From assembly GCF_003015185.1 (NCBI RefSeq), contig NZ_CP027860.1:1426001-1490000 (forward strand): a stretch of DNA of 64,000 bases, read 5' to 3'. The notes beneath the pieces were generated by a model. That model was not told where the DNA came from. It did no database searches and was given only the letters and a program-made list of their open reading frames with translations. Position numbers and translations under genes: made by a program. Every line of letters starts with the position of its first letter. Within the stretch, counting starts at the first letter, position 1. Of the stretch, positions 53,316-62,026 are shown piece by piece. This stretch comes from Ahniella affigens (GTDB lineage Bacteria > Pseudomonadota > Gammaproteobacteria > Xanthomonadales > Ahniellaceae).

Positions 53316-54082
53316 GTCTCGATTTTGTCGTGGCGATTCCTGCCCGGTTTGCATCCACGCGTCTGCCTGGCAAGCCCTTGCTTGAACTGGCGGGCAAGAC
53401 CATGGTCGAGCGCGTGGTCGAGCGCGCCATGCTGGCCGGTGCGCGCGAGGTGTTGGTGGCCACCGACGATGTTCGGATTCAGTCGGCGTTGCAAGCGAGC
53501 GGCGTCGACGTGGTGATGACCCGCGCCGACCATCCGTCCGGTACCGAACGCTTGGCCGAAGTGGCGCGCATCCGGGGCTGGTCTGCCGACACATTGGTGG
53601 TGAACCTGCAAGGCGACGAACCGCTGGCGCCGGCATCCGGGATTCGTGCCGCCGCAGAGGCGCTCGCGCAGTCAGCCGCGCCGATGGCGACCCTGGCCAC
53701 GCCAATTGCATCGCTTGAAGAACTGTTTTCGACGAGTGCCGTCAAACTGGTCCGAAACGCCCGGGGCGAAGCGTTGTACTTTTCCCGCGCGCCGATTCCG
53801 TGGGCGCGGGATGCGTTTGCGGCCGAGCCACGGCGCCTGCCCGAACCGTCCGTTTGCCTGCGCCATATCGGCATCTATGCTTATCGGGCTGGGTTTTTGC
53901 AGCAGTACATCGCCCTCCCGCCAGCGCCCGCTGAGCTATGGGAGTCGTTGGAGCAATTGCGCGTGTTGCACGCCGGATTTCCGATTCAGGTCGGGCTCGC
54001 GCCCGAACTGTTCCCGGCAGGTGTCGATACCCCCGAGGATCTGGCCCGGGTTCGGGCCATTCTGGCGGGGGCAAAACCATGA
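53312..54082 (+). CDS. kdsB: 3-deoxy-manno-octulosonate cytidylyltransferase
   Basis: Activates Kdo as CMP-Kdo for LPS inner-core assembly. The 256 residues include '[20 protein letters not shown]', '[14 protein letters not shown]' (the QGDEP metal/CTP site), '[12 protein letters not shown]' and '[15 protein letters not shown]'. Overlaps lpxK and the following phosphatase, each by ATGA. Confidence 0.96.
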   Translation: MSLDFVVAIPARFASTRLPGKPLLELAGKTMVERVVERAMLAGAREVLVATDDVRIQSALQASGVDVVMTRADHPSGTERLAEVARIRGWSADTLVVNLQGDEPLAPASGIRAAAEALAQSAAPMATLATPIASLEELFSTSAVKLVRNARGEALYFSRAPIPWARDAFAAEPRRLPEPSVCLRHIGIYAYRAGFLQQYIALPPAPAELWESLEQLRVLHAGFPIQVGLAPELFPAGVDTPEDLARVRAILAGAKP

Positions 54083-54579
54083 CCGAGGCTACCGGTACCC
54101 GCAGCTTGATCTTTGTTTGCACGGGTAATATTTGCCGCTCGCCGCTCGCCAAGGTCTATGCCGATCAGGCCTTGCAGCAGGCCGGAATGGCTAGCCAGTT
54201 TGTGACCGACTCCGTGGGTACCCATGCCTATCATCAAGGGCAGGCCGCTGATCCGCGCTCGGTTCAGGTCGCTCAGGAGTTCCAATTGGACTTGCGCCCG
54301 CACGCCGCCAGACGCATCCAGCCCGCTGATTTTCAGGCGGAATTTCTGTTGGTGATGGATCACTACAACCTGCAGAATCTGCGCCGAATGGCACCACCAG
54401 AGCGGCTGGGTCGCGTGAAGCTCTTGATGGCATTCGCCGGTCAGCCCAAGCTGGAAGTCCCAGACCCCTACACGGGCGCCCTTGACGACTTTCGATTCAG
54501 CTTTGACTTGATTCGCCAAGGTATTGATGGGCTTATCAAATCGTTACAACGTCTGCATAATGCAGGGGCATTTGATTGA
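54079..54579 (+). CDS. Low-molecular-weight protein-tyrosine phosphatase
   Basis: ATG 54079 overlaps the kdsB stop; 166 residues. The P-loop is '[14 protein letters not shown]' with nucleophile Cys14 and Arg20, and the general-acid Asp is in '[19 protein letters not shown]'. Family members dephosphorylate tyrosine kinases or sugar-modifying enzymes of polysaccharide assembly, so its place in an LPS operon suggests a regulatory role in envelope polysaccharide production. The partner kinase is not in the window. Confidence 0.93.
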   Translation: MTEATGTRSLIFVCTGNICRSPLAKVYADQALQQAGMASQFVTDSVGTHAYHQGQAADPRSVQVAQEFQLDLRPHAARRIQPADFQAEFLLVMDHYNLQNLRRMAPPERLGRVKLLMAFAGQPKLEVPDPYTGALDDFRFSFDLIRQGIDGLIKSLQRLHNAGAFD

Positions 54580-56012
54580 GCCAAGCCATGTCGCTGCGTC
54601 CCCTTGCCCCGCCGTTCACGAAAAACACCATTTGGGTGAATCTCGCCCAGGGGCCGGAGTGGGAGCGATTGCGCGGGCGGGTGTTGCTGCTGCATTTCTG
54701 GAATGCGAGCAATATTCATTGCCAGCACATGCTGGCCGAACTCAAGTATCTGGAAAGCAAGTATCACGACGGGGTCACCGTGTTCGGCGTGCACGTGCCG
54801 AAATTCGACGCCGAGCGCGTGGCGGCAGTGGTCCAGAAAGCCATCAACCGGCTCTATATCCGCCATGCGGTGATCAACGACGCCGACTGGATTCTATGGC
54901 GTCAATACGGCGTGCAGTCGTGGCCGACCACGGTCGTCGTGGATTCTGAAGGCAAGATTGCGGGCGCATATGCCGGTGAAGGGCGCCGCGACGAGCTGGA
55001 TCAACTGATTGGCGAGCTTTTGGAAGAGGCAGCCGCCCGCGATCTGCGTGCGTTTGACGCGTCCCCGAGCATTTCGCGCCCAGAGCCACGTTCGGCGCTG
55101 CGCTTCCCCGGCAAATTGCTGGTCACGGAATCCGGGCTGTTCGTCGCCGACTCTGGCAACAACCGCGTGCTCGAATGCACCCATGATGGTCGGGTGATTC
55201 GCCAGATCGGCTCCGGTACGCCGGGTCATTTCGACGGCAAATTGTCCGAATCCGGCTTCAATGAGCCGCAGGGCATGGCCTTGGTCAAGGACATGCTGTA
55301 CATCGCGGACCGCGGCAATCATTGCATCCGCCGCGTCCGCATGATTACCGGCGAAATCGAAACCATCTGCGGCACCGGTGCCCATGGCCGGCCGCTGAAT
55401 CAGGAACATGCGTCCTTGCAGGAAGTGGCGCTCAATTCGCCGTGGGATGTGGCAATTGCGAACGAAAAACTGCTGATCGCGATGGCCGGCCAAAACCAGA
55501 TCTGGAATCTCGACCTGGCGCGCAACCGTTTGGTGCCGTTCGCCGGTTCGGGTGCATTCGGGCGGGACGACGGGGAGGGCAGCATGGTCACGTTTGCCCG
55601 GCCCACCGGCATCGCATACAGCAATCAGACCGTCTATGTGGTCGATCTGGAATCGTCGTCGGTCCGCGCTATTCGCGATGGCCGCACGACCACGTTGGTG
55701 GGCGCTGGTCCCTATGAGTTCGGCGATGTGGATGGCTTACCGGCTGCCGTGCGCTTGCAGGCACCGATGGGCTGCGCCGTCGACCCGAATGGGCAGATTC
55801 TGTGGGTCGTCGACACGTACAACAACAAACTGAAAGCCCTGTCGCTCCGGGGCGGTGGCGCCAAGACAATCAACCTGCCTTACAAATTCACGCTGCCCGG
55901 TGATGTCAAGGCCACGCCAGGCAAAATCTGGGTGGCCAATACCGGCGCCCACGAAGTGGTTCGGATTGATACCGCGACCGGTCAGGCCCAGCGGCTACCA
56001 ATCGGCGAGTAA
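54576..56012 (+). CDS. Thioredoxin-like plus NHL-repeat protein (NHLRC2-like)
   Basis: The start is TTG 54576, which overlaps the previous stop and has AGGGG upstream, or ATG 54588; 478 or 474 residues. Residues 1-150 form a TlpA/thioredoxin-like domain, and 165-475 an NHL beta-propeller ('GLFVADSGNNRVLECTHDG', 'DMLYIADRGNHCIRRV', 'ILWVVDTYNNKLKAL'). The order matches NHLRC2. Where NHLRC2 relatives have 'YCCINC', this protein reads 'FWNASNIHCQHML', so only the last Cys remains and normal dithiol chemistry is impossible. No signal peptide is obvious. uvrC starts 3 bases later. Confidence 0.85.
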   Translation: MSQAMSLRPLAPPFTKNTIWVNLAQGPEWERLRGRVLLLHFWNASNIHCQHMLAELKYLESKYHDGVTVFGVHVPKFDAERVAAVVQKAINRLYIRHAVINDADWILWRQYGVQSWPTTVVVDSEGKIAGAYAGEGRRDELDQLIGELLEEAAARDLRAFDASPSISRPEPRSALRFPGKLLVTESGLFVADSGNNRVLECTHDGRVIRQIGSGTPGHFDGKLSESGFNEPQGMALVKDMLYIADRGNHCIRRVRMITGEIETICGTGAHGRPLNQEHASLQEVALNSPWDVAIANEKLLIAMAGQNQIWNLDLARNRLVPFAGSGAFGRDDGEGSMVTFARPTGIAYSNQTVYVVDLESSSVRAIRDGRTTTLVGAGPYEFGDVDGLPAAVRLQAPMGCAVDPNGQILWVVDTYNNKLKALSLRGGGAKTINLPYKFTLPGDVKATPGKIWVANTGAHEVVRIDTATGQAQRLPIGE

Positions 56013-56014
56013 GC

Positions 56015-57829
56015 ATGGCGGATCCCGCCCAACCCTTTGATGGCCGCGCGTTTGCGGCCGGTCTGCCAACGGCGCCGGGCGTGTATCGCATGCTCGACGC
56101 CGACGACCGCATTCTGTATGTAGGCAAGGCCAAGAATCTGCGGAAGCGCGTCAGCACCTATTTTGCGCGACCGCAGCTGGAAGCCCGTATTCAGCTGATG
56201 GTGCAGTCGATCGCGAAAATTGTATTCACGATCACACACACCGAATCCGAAGCCCTGCTGCTCGAAAACGAGCTGATCAAATCGTTGAAGCCGCGCTTCA
56301 ACATTCTGCTTCGAGATGACAAGAGCTACCCCTATATTCACTTCTCGGCCCATGACTTCCCGCGACTTGCGTTTCATCGCGGGGCGCGCAGCAAAGGTCG
56401 CTATTTCGGGCCCTATCCGAGCAAAGTCGCGGTACGCGAGGCCATCGACCGCCTGCAAAAGCTGTTTCGTCTACGGACCTGTGAGGACACGGTCTTCAAG
56501 AACCGGAGTCGGCCGTGCCTGCAACACCAGATTCATCGATGCAGCGCGCCTTGTGTCGGGCTGATCACGCCCGAGCGTTACGCCGAAGACACGCGTCAGG
56601 CGGAGTGGTTTCTGCAAGGGCGCTCGCACGAACTGGTTGACGAACTCGTACGCGACATGGAACGGGCCAGCACGGCGCTCGCTTTCGAGCGCGCCGCAGA
56701 GCTGCGTGATGCGATTGCGCGACTACGCTCGGTGCAGGCCAGGCAAAGCGTGGTCGATCAGGAACAGGATACCGATGTGGTCGCTGCCGCCGTGCTGCAC
56801 CGACGGGCCGCGGTGTTCATGATGTTCTTCCGGGAAGGCATGAATCTGGGCAGTCGCACATGGCAATTTCCGGTGCCCGATGGTAGTTCCGAGGTCGGTG
56901 TGATCGACGCGTTTCTAGCGCAACACTACGCCGAGTTGCCGCCCCCTCGCACCATCTTGCTCTCGCACGCACTGGACGAGCCTGACGAGCTCAGTCAGCA
57001 ACTGGGTGAGCTGGCTGGCCGCAAGGTGGAGCTGTTGTTGCCGAAGCGCGGTGACCGCGTCGAGTTGATGCGGCTTGCGGTTCGAAATGCCACCGCCGCA
57101 TTGCAAGATGCGGCGAATTCCGAAGCGGCGCAGCAGGCGCGCTGGGAGGCCGTGCTCAAGCTGCTCGACTTGCCCGAAGACAGCCAGCGGATCGAATGCT
57201 TCGACATCAGCCACACGCAGGGCGAGTCGACGGTTGCGAGCTGCGTGTCGTTGGGGCCGAATGGGCCGGTGCGAGCGCTGTATCGCCGGTTCAATATCCG
57301 CGAGGTCAAGGCCGGCGACGACTATGCCGCGATAGAGCAGGCGGTGCGGCGACGCGTGCAGCGCATTCAGGGCGGCGAGTTCGAGCCGCCGGCAGCGTTG
57401 CTGATCGATGGTGGTCCAGGCCAGGTCGCGGCCGCCAAACGTGCACTGGCCGAACTCGGGGCCGAGACCTTGCCTGTGCTCGGCATCAGCAAAGGCCCGG
57501 ATCGCAAGGCCGGCTTCGAACAGATCATTCTGGCCGATGGCCGCGTGTTGCGTCCGGACGATCAAGACCCGGGGTTGCATCAACTCCAACTGATCCGCGA
57601 TGAGGCACATCGTTTTGCCATCACGAGCCACCGCAAGAAGCGCGAAAAGGCCCGGGAACAAAGCGTGCTCGAAGAAGTCGAAGGCATCGGTGCCAGGCGT
57701 CGGCAGCAGTTGCTGAAACACTTCGGCGGCTTGCAAGGCCTGCTGGCTGCAGGTGTCAGTGAGCTCAGTCAGGTGCGCGGTGTGGACCGTACGCTCGCTG
57801 AGCGCATTTACGCGCACCTGCATCCCTGA
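56015..57829 (+). CDS. uvrC: UvrABC excinuclease subunit C
   Basis: Makes both incisions in nucleotide-excision repair. 604 residues: GIY-YIG nuclease ('PGVYRMLDADDRILYVGKAK', residues 21-40), UvrB-interacting UVR motif ('ELVRDMERASTALAFERAAE' region, near 205-225), RNase-H-like endonuclease ('ECFDISHTQGESTVASCVS', 'LLIDGGPGQVAAAKRAL') and C-terminal helix-hairpin-helix pair ('GIGARRRQQLLKHFGG'). ATG 56015 lies 3 bases after the NHL gene. Confidence 0.97.
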   Translation: MADPAQPFDGRAFAAGLPTAPGVYRMLDADDRILYVGKAKNLRKRVSTYFARPQLEARIQLMVQSIAKIVFTITHTESEALLLENELIKSLKPRFNILLRDDKSYPYIHFSAHDFPRLAFHRGARSKGRYFGPYPSKVAVREAIDRLQKLFRLRTCEDTVFKNRSRPCLQHQIHRCSAPCVGLITPERYAEDTRQAEWFLQGRSHELVDELVRDMERASTALAFERAAELRDAIARLRSVQARQSVVDQEQDTDVVAAAVLHRRAAVFMMFFREGMNLGSRTWQFPVPDGSSEVGVIDAFLAQHYAELPPPRTILLSHALDEPDELSQQLGELAGRKVELLLPKRGDRVELMRLAVRNATAALQDAANSEAAQQARWEAVLKLLDLPEDSQRIECFDISHTQGESTVASCVSLGPNGPVRALYRRFNIREVKAGDDYAAIEQAVRRRVQRIQGGEFEPPAALLIDGGPGQVAAAKRALAELGAETLPVLGISKGPDRKAGFEQIILADGRVLRPDDQDPGLHQLQLIRDEAHRFAITSHRKKREKAREQSVLEEVEGIGARRRQQLLKHFGGLQGLLAAGVSELSQVRGVDRTLAERIYAHLHP

Positions 57830-58011
57830 TCGATCACGAGCCTTTGTTGGACGGGCCTACACGGACCTGACACACTCTCGCATGATAAAACGCTAGGGAC
57901 TGCGCGGAACCACCGTTCACGCCAATGCCAATCCGATTCGGCAAACCAAGCGTTCTGTCAGCCAAACGTTTTGCCCTCAACACACCCTGCCAAGAGACAC
58001 CGTTCGAACCG

Positions 58012-58575
58012 ATGCGTATCACTTTGCCGACGATATTGACTCTGTTCCGAATCGCCTTGATTCCGGTCATCGTGGTGACGTTCTACCTGCCATTCAAAGG
58101 CGCCAATATTGTGGCGGCGACGGTGTTCGCGCTCGGCGCCATCACCGACTGGCTCGATGGCTGGATCGCCCGGAAGTACAACCTGACCTCGGCATTTGGG
58201 GCATTCCTTGATCCGGTTGCCGATAAGCTCACGGTCACCATCACGCTGTTTCTGCTGGTGCAAGCGGATCCGAGCATCTTGATGGCCGTGGTCTGCTCCA
58301 TCATCGTTGGCCGCGAAATCACCATCAGCGCGTTGCGCGAGTGGATGGCTGAAATCGGTGAGCGCAAACACGTGCGCGTGGCGCTGCTCGGCAAGATCAA
58401 AACCATTGTGCAAATGGTGGCGATCGTGATTCTGCTGGCGCGTCTGCCCAAGGTCGGTCTGCCGATGTATCAATTCGGCCAGACACTGCTCATTGCGGCG
58501 GCCGTTCTGACAATCTGGTCAGGCGCGGTTTATATTCGTGCGGCGTGGCCGATCCTGCGCGGCCGCGAGCAGTAA
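58012..58575 (+). CDS. pgsA: CDP-diacylglycerol-glycerol-3-phosphate 3-phosphatidyltransferase
   Basis: Makes phosphatidylglycerophosphate at the inner membrane. ATG 58012 gives 187 residues, as in typical PgsA; the frame extends upstream to 57925 without conserved sequence. The CDP-alcohol phosphotransferase motif is complete: 'DWLDGWIARKYN' then 'GAFLDPVADK' (D-x2-DG-x2-AR-x8-G-x3-D-x3-D). Several membrane helices. uvrC-pgsA followed by tRNA-Gly is a common gammaproteobacterial order. Confidence 0.96.
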   Translation: MRITLPTILTLFRIALIPVIVVTFYLPFKGANIVAATVFALGAITDWLDGWIARKYNLTSAFGAFLDPVADKLTVTITLFLLVQADPSILMAVVCSIIVGREITISALREWMAEIGERKHVRVALLGKIKTIVQMVAIVILLARLPKVGLPMYQFGQTLLIAAAVLTIWSGAVYIRAAWPILRGREQ

Positions 58576-58654
58576 TGGCGCGGATTTCAGCAGCCAAGCA
58601 TTGGGTGTTGCCGACTCACACCAAGAAATTTTTTGCCGCTTCGCAAAAAAAAGG

Positions 58655-58682
58655 TTGACACCATTTTCCAGATAAGCATAAT
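58655..58682 (+). promoter_or_regulatory. Promoter of the tRNA genes
   Basis: TTGACA (58655-58660), a 16-base spacer and CATAAT (58677-58682) are followed by a GC-rich discriminator just before the tRNA-Gly, as expected for a stringently controlled stable-RNA promoter. Confidence 0.8.
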
Positions 58683-58693
58683 GCGCGCTCCCC

Positions 58694-58769
<76 letters not shown>

Positions 58770-58777
58770 GATTCCAC

Positions 58778-58808
58778 AAAACCTCGGCACTCCGAGGTTT
58801 TGTTTTTT
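58778..58808 (+). terminator. Terminator after tRNA-Gly
   Basis: AAAACCTCGG (58778-58787) pairs with CCGAGGTTTT (58792-58801) around CACT, followed by GTTTTTTC. It separates tRNA-Gly from tRNA-Cys. Confidence 0.85.
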
Positions 58809-58885
58809 CAGGGTCGATGATCTCTGGCAATGACCGTAAGTCGTTGCAGCCAGTAGTCTGGCGCAGGTATCCTCGCACCCCCACC

Positions 58886-58959
58886 GGCCTGGTGGCAGAA
58901 AGGTTATGCAGCGGCCTGCAAAGCCGTCTATGCCGGTTCGATTCCGACCCAGGCCTCCA
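58886..58959 (+). tRNA. tRNA-Cys (anticodon GCA)
   Basis: Acceptor stem GGCCTGG/CCAGGCC, anticodon loop CTGCAAA in stem GCGGC/GCCGT, T-loop TTCGATT, discriminator T, CCA encoded. Confidence 0.97.
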
Positions 58960-58971
58960 TCTTCTCTTCCC

Positions 58972-59057
58972 GCCCGGATGGCGGAATCGGTAGACGCAGG
59001 GGACTTAAAATCCCCCGGCCCAAAGCCGTGCCGGTTCGATTCCGGCTCCGGGCACCA
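58972..59057 (+). tRNA. tRNA-Leu (anticodon TAA)
   Basis: Acceptor stem GCCCGGA/TCCGGGC, anticodon loop ACTTAAAAT with TAA, long variable arm (CGGCCCAAAGCCG) typical of class II tRNA, T-loop TTCGATT, CCA encoded. An integrase gene starts 162 bases downstream, so the 3' half is the probable attachment site and the element restores an intact tRNA. Confidence 0.97.
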
Positions 59058-59170
59058 AGACAGCATCCAGGCCGATCCAGCCAGATCGGCAAAAACCCCT
59101 GAAACCCAGCAAATACGGGCACCTTGAGGCCAGTAGGGTCCGCCCGTGTCCGATTGCATCCGGGTAAGGC

Positions 59171-59191
59171 TGGGGGTATAAATGGGGGTAT
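59171..59191. repeat. Tandem TGGGGGTAT direct repeats upstream of the integrase
   Basis: Two identical 9-mers (59171-59179 and 59183-59191) are spaced 12 bases apart, between tRNA-Leu and int. P4-type elements often carry such GGGGGTAT pairs; they may be arm-type integrase/AlpA binding sites. Confidence 0.6.
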
Positions 59192-59219
59192 CTCGCCCCT
59201 TTGCTCCGGTGGCCAAGCC

Positions 59220-60461
59220 ATGCCGAAAGCACGCGACAAACTGACCGCCGTCGCCCTAAGAAATCCTAAGCCCGGGCGTCATTGGGACGGCCTTGGCCTT
59301 TATCTGGAAGTGACCGAAGCAAACGCCCGTTACTGGCGCATGAAGTACCGCTTTGCTGGCCGCGAAAAGCTCCTAGCCTTGGGCGTGTTTCCGGAAGTGA
59401 CGTTGGCCGAAGCCCGCACGCGACGCGATGCCGCCCGCGCCTTGCTGCAATCGGGTGTTGATCCCTCCGAGCAACGCAAGGCAGCGCGCGAAGCCACGCG
59501 GCGCGATCTGCGCGGAACCTTCGAAGTCGTCTGTGCCGAATGGCTCGCATTCAAGCGCCCCAGTTGGTCAGCGGCGAGCTATCGCAAGGCCAAACTGATC
59601 ACGGGCAATTACCTGCTGCCCAAGCTCGGCTCACGACCCATTGCCACACTGGCGAGCAAGGATTGTGCTCCGGTATTGCGGGCAGCGGCCGAGAAAGCCC
59701 CGGAAATGGCCCGTAAAGCCCGCGAATACCTGAGCGGCATCGTTCGCCATGCCATGCGCGATGGCTTGCGCGAAGAGGGTCGCATGCTGGTTCTGGACGG
59801 GGTATTGCCGACGATGGCGACCGGGCACATTCCGGCCGCGACCTTGCCCGAGCAAATCGGCGATTTGATGCGCGCGATTCGCGCGTATCCCGGCGAGGTG
59901 GTGCGGGCCGCCTTGCTCATGTGCGCATACACCGCGCAACGCCCGGGCGTGGTCGCATCGATGCGTTGGACCGAGATCGCCCCCGATGCCGCCGAATGGC
60001 GCATTCCTGCCGAGCGCATGAAGACCCGCCACGCGCACATTGTGCCGTTGCCCAAACAAGCAGTGGCCCTGCTGGCGCACATGCGCGAACTGCGCTTCAG
60101 CCCCGAATTCGTATTTCCCCCGGTGTCGCGACAAGCAACGCCACACCTACACCGCGACGCCCTGAGCAAAGCCTTGCGATCAATGGGCTTTGGCGGCCAA
60201 CACGCCACCCATGGTTTTCGCGGCATGCTCCGCACCGCCGGCCGCGAGCGCTTGAGCATTCCCGCCGATGTTCTGGAAGCGCAATTGGCCCACGCCAAAA
60301 GAGACGCGATCCAAAAAGCCTATGACCGCACCGCGTTCAACGATGAGCGCGTGCGCGCCATGCAACGGTGGGCGGATTGGATCGACGGGCTCGACCTGCC
60401 GGCATCGGTGACACCGATTCATGCCAAGCGTGCGAGCCAGAAGGGTAAGAATGCGGATTAA
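59220..60461 (+). CDS. P4-type tyrosine-recombinase integrase
   Basis: ATG 59220 ('MPKARDKLTAVA') gives 413 residues; the frame opens 96 bases earlier. N-terminal DUF4102 arm-binding domain ('RHWDGLGLYLEVTEANARYW', 'ALGVFPEVTLAEARTRRDAA'), core-binding SAM-like domain, then the catalytic domain: Arg in 'AYTAQRPGVVASMRW', His-x-x-Arg in 'HGFRGMLRTAG', His in 'QLAHAKRD' and nucleophile Tyr in 'IQKAYDRTAF'. Integrates the element at the adjacent tRNA-Leu. Confidence 0.95.
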   Translation: MPKARDKLTAVALRNPKPGRHWDGLGLYLEVTEANARYWRMKYRFAGREKLLALGVFPEVTLAEARTRRDAARALLQSGVDPSEQRKAAREATRRDLRGTFEVVCAEWLAFKRPSWSAASYRKAKLITGNYLLPKLGSRPIATLASKDCAPVLRAAAEKAPEMARKAREYLSGIVRHAMRDGLREEGRMLVLDGVLPTMATGHIPAATLPEQIGDLMRAIRAYPGEVVRAALLMCAYTAQRPGVVASMRWTEIAPDAAEWRIPAERMKTRHAHIVPLPKQAVALLAHMRELRFSPEFVFPPVSRQATPHLHRDALSKALRSMGFGGQHATHGFRGMLRTAGRERLSIPADVLEAQLAHAKRDAIQKAYDRTAFNDERVRAMQRWADWIDGLDLPASVTPIHAKRASQKGKNAD

Positions 60462-60614
60462 CCCGCCCATCTGCTGCGCTCTTGCAGTGGCGAGGGCTCG
60501 CCCCTATTTCCCCCATTGGATCAATCGCACCACGGCTAGGCCGGCCAGCTGAAAGCGGGAAACCTTCGCCCGTTGCCGTGGTGACCATCGAAGGGCGCAA
60601 GGTAGGGTTGCGCA

Positions 60615-61265
60615 ATGCCTGAATCAATAGCGTTTGCCTTTCCGGAGATCAGCCAAAGACAGCAGAGAACCCCGGTCACTGAAGCGATTAGGGCAATCGT
60701 GAACTTGAAGGCTCTTTTTGTTAACGGCCGAACCAACAAGCAACTCGGGGATCCTGATGTTCAACGCGAACTGAGCAAATCTGTTGCAAAGCTCCTGGCG
60801 ATTGCAATCGACCGCGCAGACAGTGACGAGCCCTTTTCAGAAGAATGGCTGACGGAAGCAAGGCGAGTCCCAATTAGGCGCAGTAATTCCGATCCAATGG
60901 AACTAATTGTCAGAACCGCATTGGCGTTGATCGCAGAGACCATTCGTGCCTATCGCAGTGGGCAAGTACAAATCGCATGGACGTATGCGATGGACGCGAT
61001 GGAACTTTGCCGCGATGTCTCGCACGTCATTTGCTTTACCAATCGAGAGTTCCTGTCGTCGCAGCTCGGAAGCCGCGCGGCGCACGCAAAGCACGCCGAT
61101 GCGCGGCGATTACGGGATGAGGCCCGAAGGCTATATGCCGAGGGTGTCCGAGAGGGCAGTTTTTTGAGCAAAGACCAAGCGGCAGAGGTTCTGACCCCGA
61201 TCCTGAAAAAACAGTTCGGACAGGGAACCTTCAGGACCGTGCGAAAGCACTTGAAGAACGCCTAA
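60615..61265 (+). CDS. Unknown element-encoded protein
   Basis: A 216-residue soluble, mostly helical, charged protein with 'RAIVNLKALFVNGRTNKQLG' and C-terminal 'AAEVLTPILKKQFGQGTFRT', which may be a helix-turn-helix-like tail. Base composition is visibly less GC-rich than the chromosomal neighbours, as expected for transferred DNA. It lies between integrase and alpA, a common site for accessory cargo. No signal peptide, membrane helix or known domain recognised. Confidence 0.65.
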   Translation: MPESIAFAFPEISQRQQRTPVTEAIRAIVNLKALFVNGRTNKQLGDPDVQRELSKSVAKLLAIAIDRADSDEPFSEEWLTEARRVPIRRSNSDPMELIVRTALALIAETIRAYRSGQVQIAWTYAMDAMELCRDVSHVICFTNREFLSSQLGSRAAHAKHADARRLRDEARRLYAEGVREGSFLSKDQAAEVLTPILKKQFGQGTFRTVRKHLKNA

Positions 61266-61276
61266 CCTGCACTCTG

Positions 61277-61300
61277 CCGGCACAGTGCATGCAGTGCCGG
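61277..61300 (+). promoter_or_regulatory. Hairpin upstream of alpA
   Basis: CCGGCAC (61277-61283) pairs with GTGCCGG (61294-61300) around a 10-base loop containing the palindrome TGCATGCA. It could terminate the preceding gene or be an operator for the regulator at 61397. Confidence 0.45.
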
Positions 61301-61396
61301 TAGCCCGTGCGCGATGCCGGCAATGGGGCTTCACGCCCGAAAATCTGATATCACAATTGGAATCCTCTCCGGTGCGCCGGTATTCGAGGATGACCA

Positions 61397-61654
61397 ATGG
61401 TGATCGCTTCAATTCTCCCGGAAACGGGATTCATTCGACTTCCGACCGTTCTGCAACTGATCCCAGTTTCCCGCTCTCATTGGTGGGCCGGTGTCCGAGA
61501 CGGAAGATTTCCAAAGGGCGTGAAAATCTCAGACCGCTGCACGGCTTGGCGGATTGAGGATATCCGTGCGTTGATCGAACGGACGGCCAAAGACGCAGAA
61601 GCCGCAACGGCCAAGAGCCGCGTGCCGGCGGCGAATCAGAACGCTTCGGAGTGA
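61397..61654 (+). CDS. AlpA-family excisionase/transcriptional regulator
   Basis: This 85-residue MerR-like winged-helix protein has 'GFIRLPTVLQLIPVSRSHWW', 'RDGRFPKGVKISDRCTAWR' and 'IEDIRALIERT', the AlpA pattern. In P4-like elements AlpA activates integrase or acts in excision. ATG 61397 follows GAGGA. Confidence 0.9.
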   Translation: MVIASILPETGFIRLPTVLQLIPVSRSHWWAGVRDGRFPKGVKISDRCTAWRIEDIRALIERTAKDAEAATAKSRVPAANQNASE

Positions 61655-61660
61655 GCCGCG

Positions 61661-62026
61661 ATGCCCAAACCCAAAAACACGCACGCCCCGGCGAAGCGGG
61701 GCGCGGTGGTCGGCTTTGGCGAGTCACGACCCCCGTATTCTAACGCAGTCCGCTTGCCTTCTGACTGGCGCCAGCGCATGCCCGCGCCTGAAACCTACTA
61801 TCGGACGCAGTTGGACAAGCTGTCACGGCCGAACTCTTCCGGATGGATGCAAGGCACTTGCCCGTTCCATGACGATCACAATGCAAGCCTCAGTGTTCAC
61901 ATGGTCAGTGGCCGCTGGCGTTGTTTCGCTGGTTGCGGCGGCGGCGATCTGATCGGCTTTCACATGAGCCGCCACGGGCTCGAATTTCGCGCGGCCGTGC
62001 TGGATCTGATCAAGGGGGCGCGATGA
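61661..62026 (+). CDS. CHC2 zinc-finger (primase-type) protein
   Basis: A 121-residue protein with a DnaG-type zinc ribbon: Cys and His in 'GTCPFHDDHNASLSVH', then 'RWRCFAGCGGGDLIGFHM'. It supplies the template-recognition module of a primase whose toprim/helicase part is probably the next gene, which it overlaps (ATGA). N-terminal 45 residues are basic and unconserved. Confidence 0.9.
   Translation: MPKPKNTHAPAKRGAVVGFGESRPPYSNAVRLPSDWRQRMPAPETYYRTQLDKLSRPNSSGWMQGTCPFHDDHNASLSVHMVSGRWRCFAGCGGGDLIGFHMSRHGLEFRAAVLDLIKGAR

Noticed and set aside
52194-53711. 505-codon open frame on the minus strand
   Set aside because: It is antisense to lpxK and kdsB, which carry complete family motifs.
58931-59057. 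GGTTCGATTCCG shared by tRNA-Cys and tRNA-Leu as an attachment-site duplication
   Set aside because: This is the conserved T-arm of tRNAs, not an integration repeat; the true second attachment site should lie beyond the window's right end.
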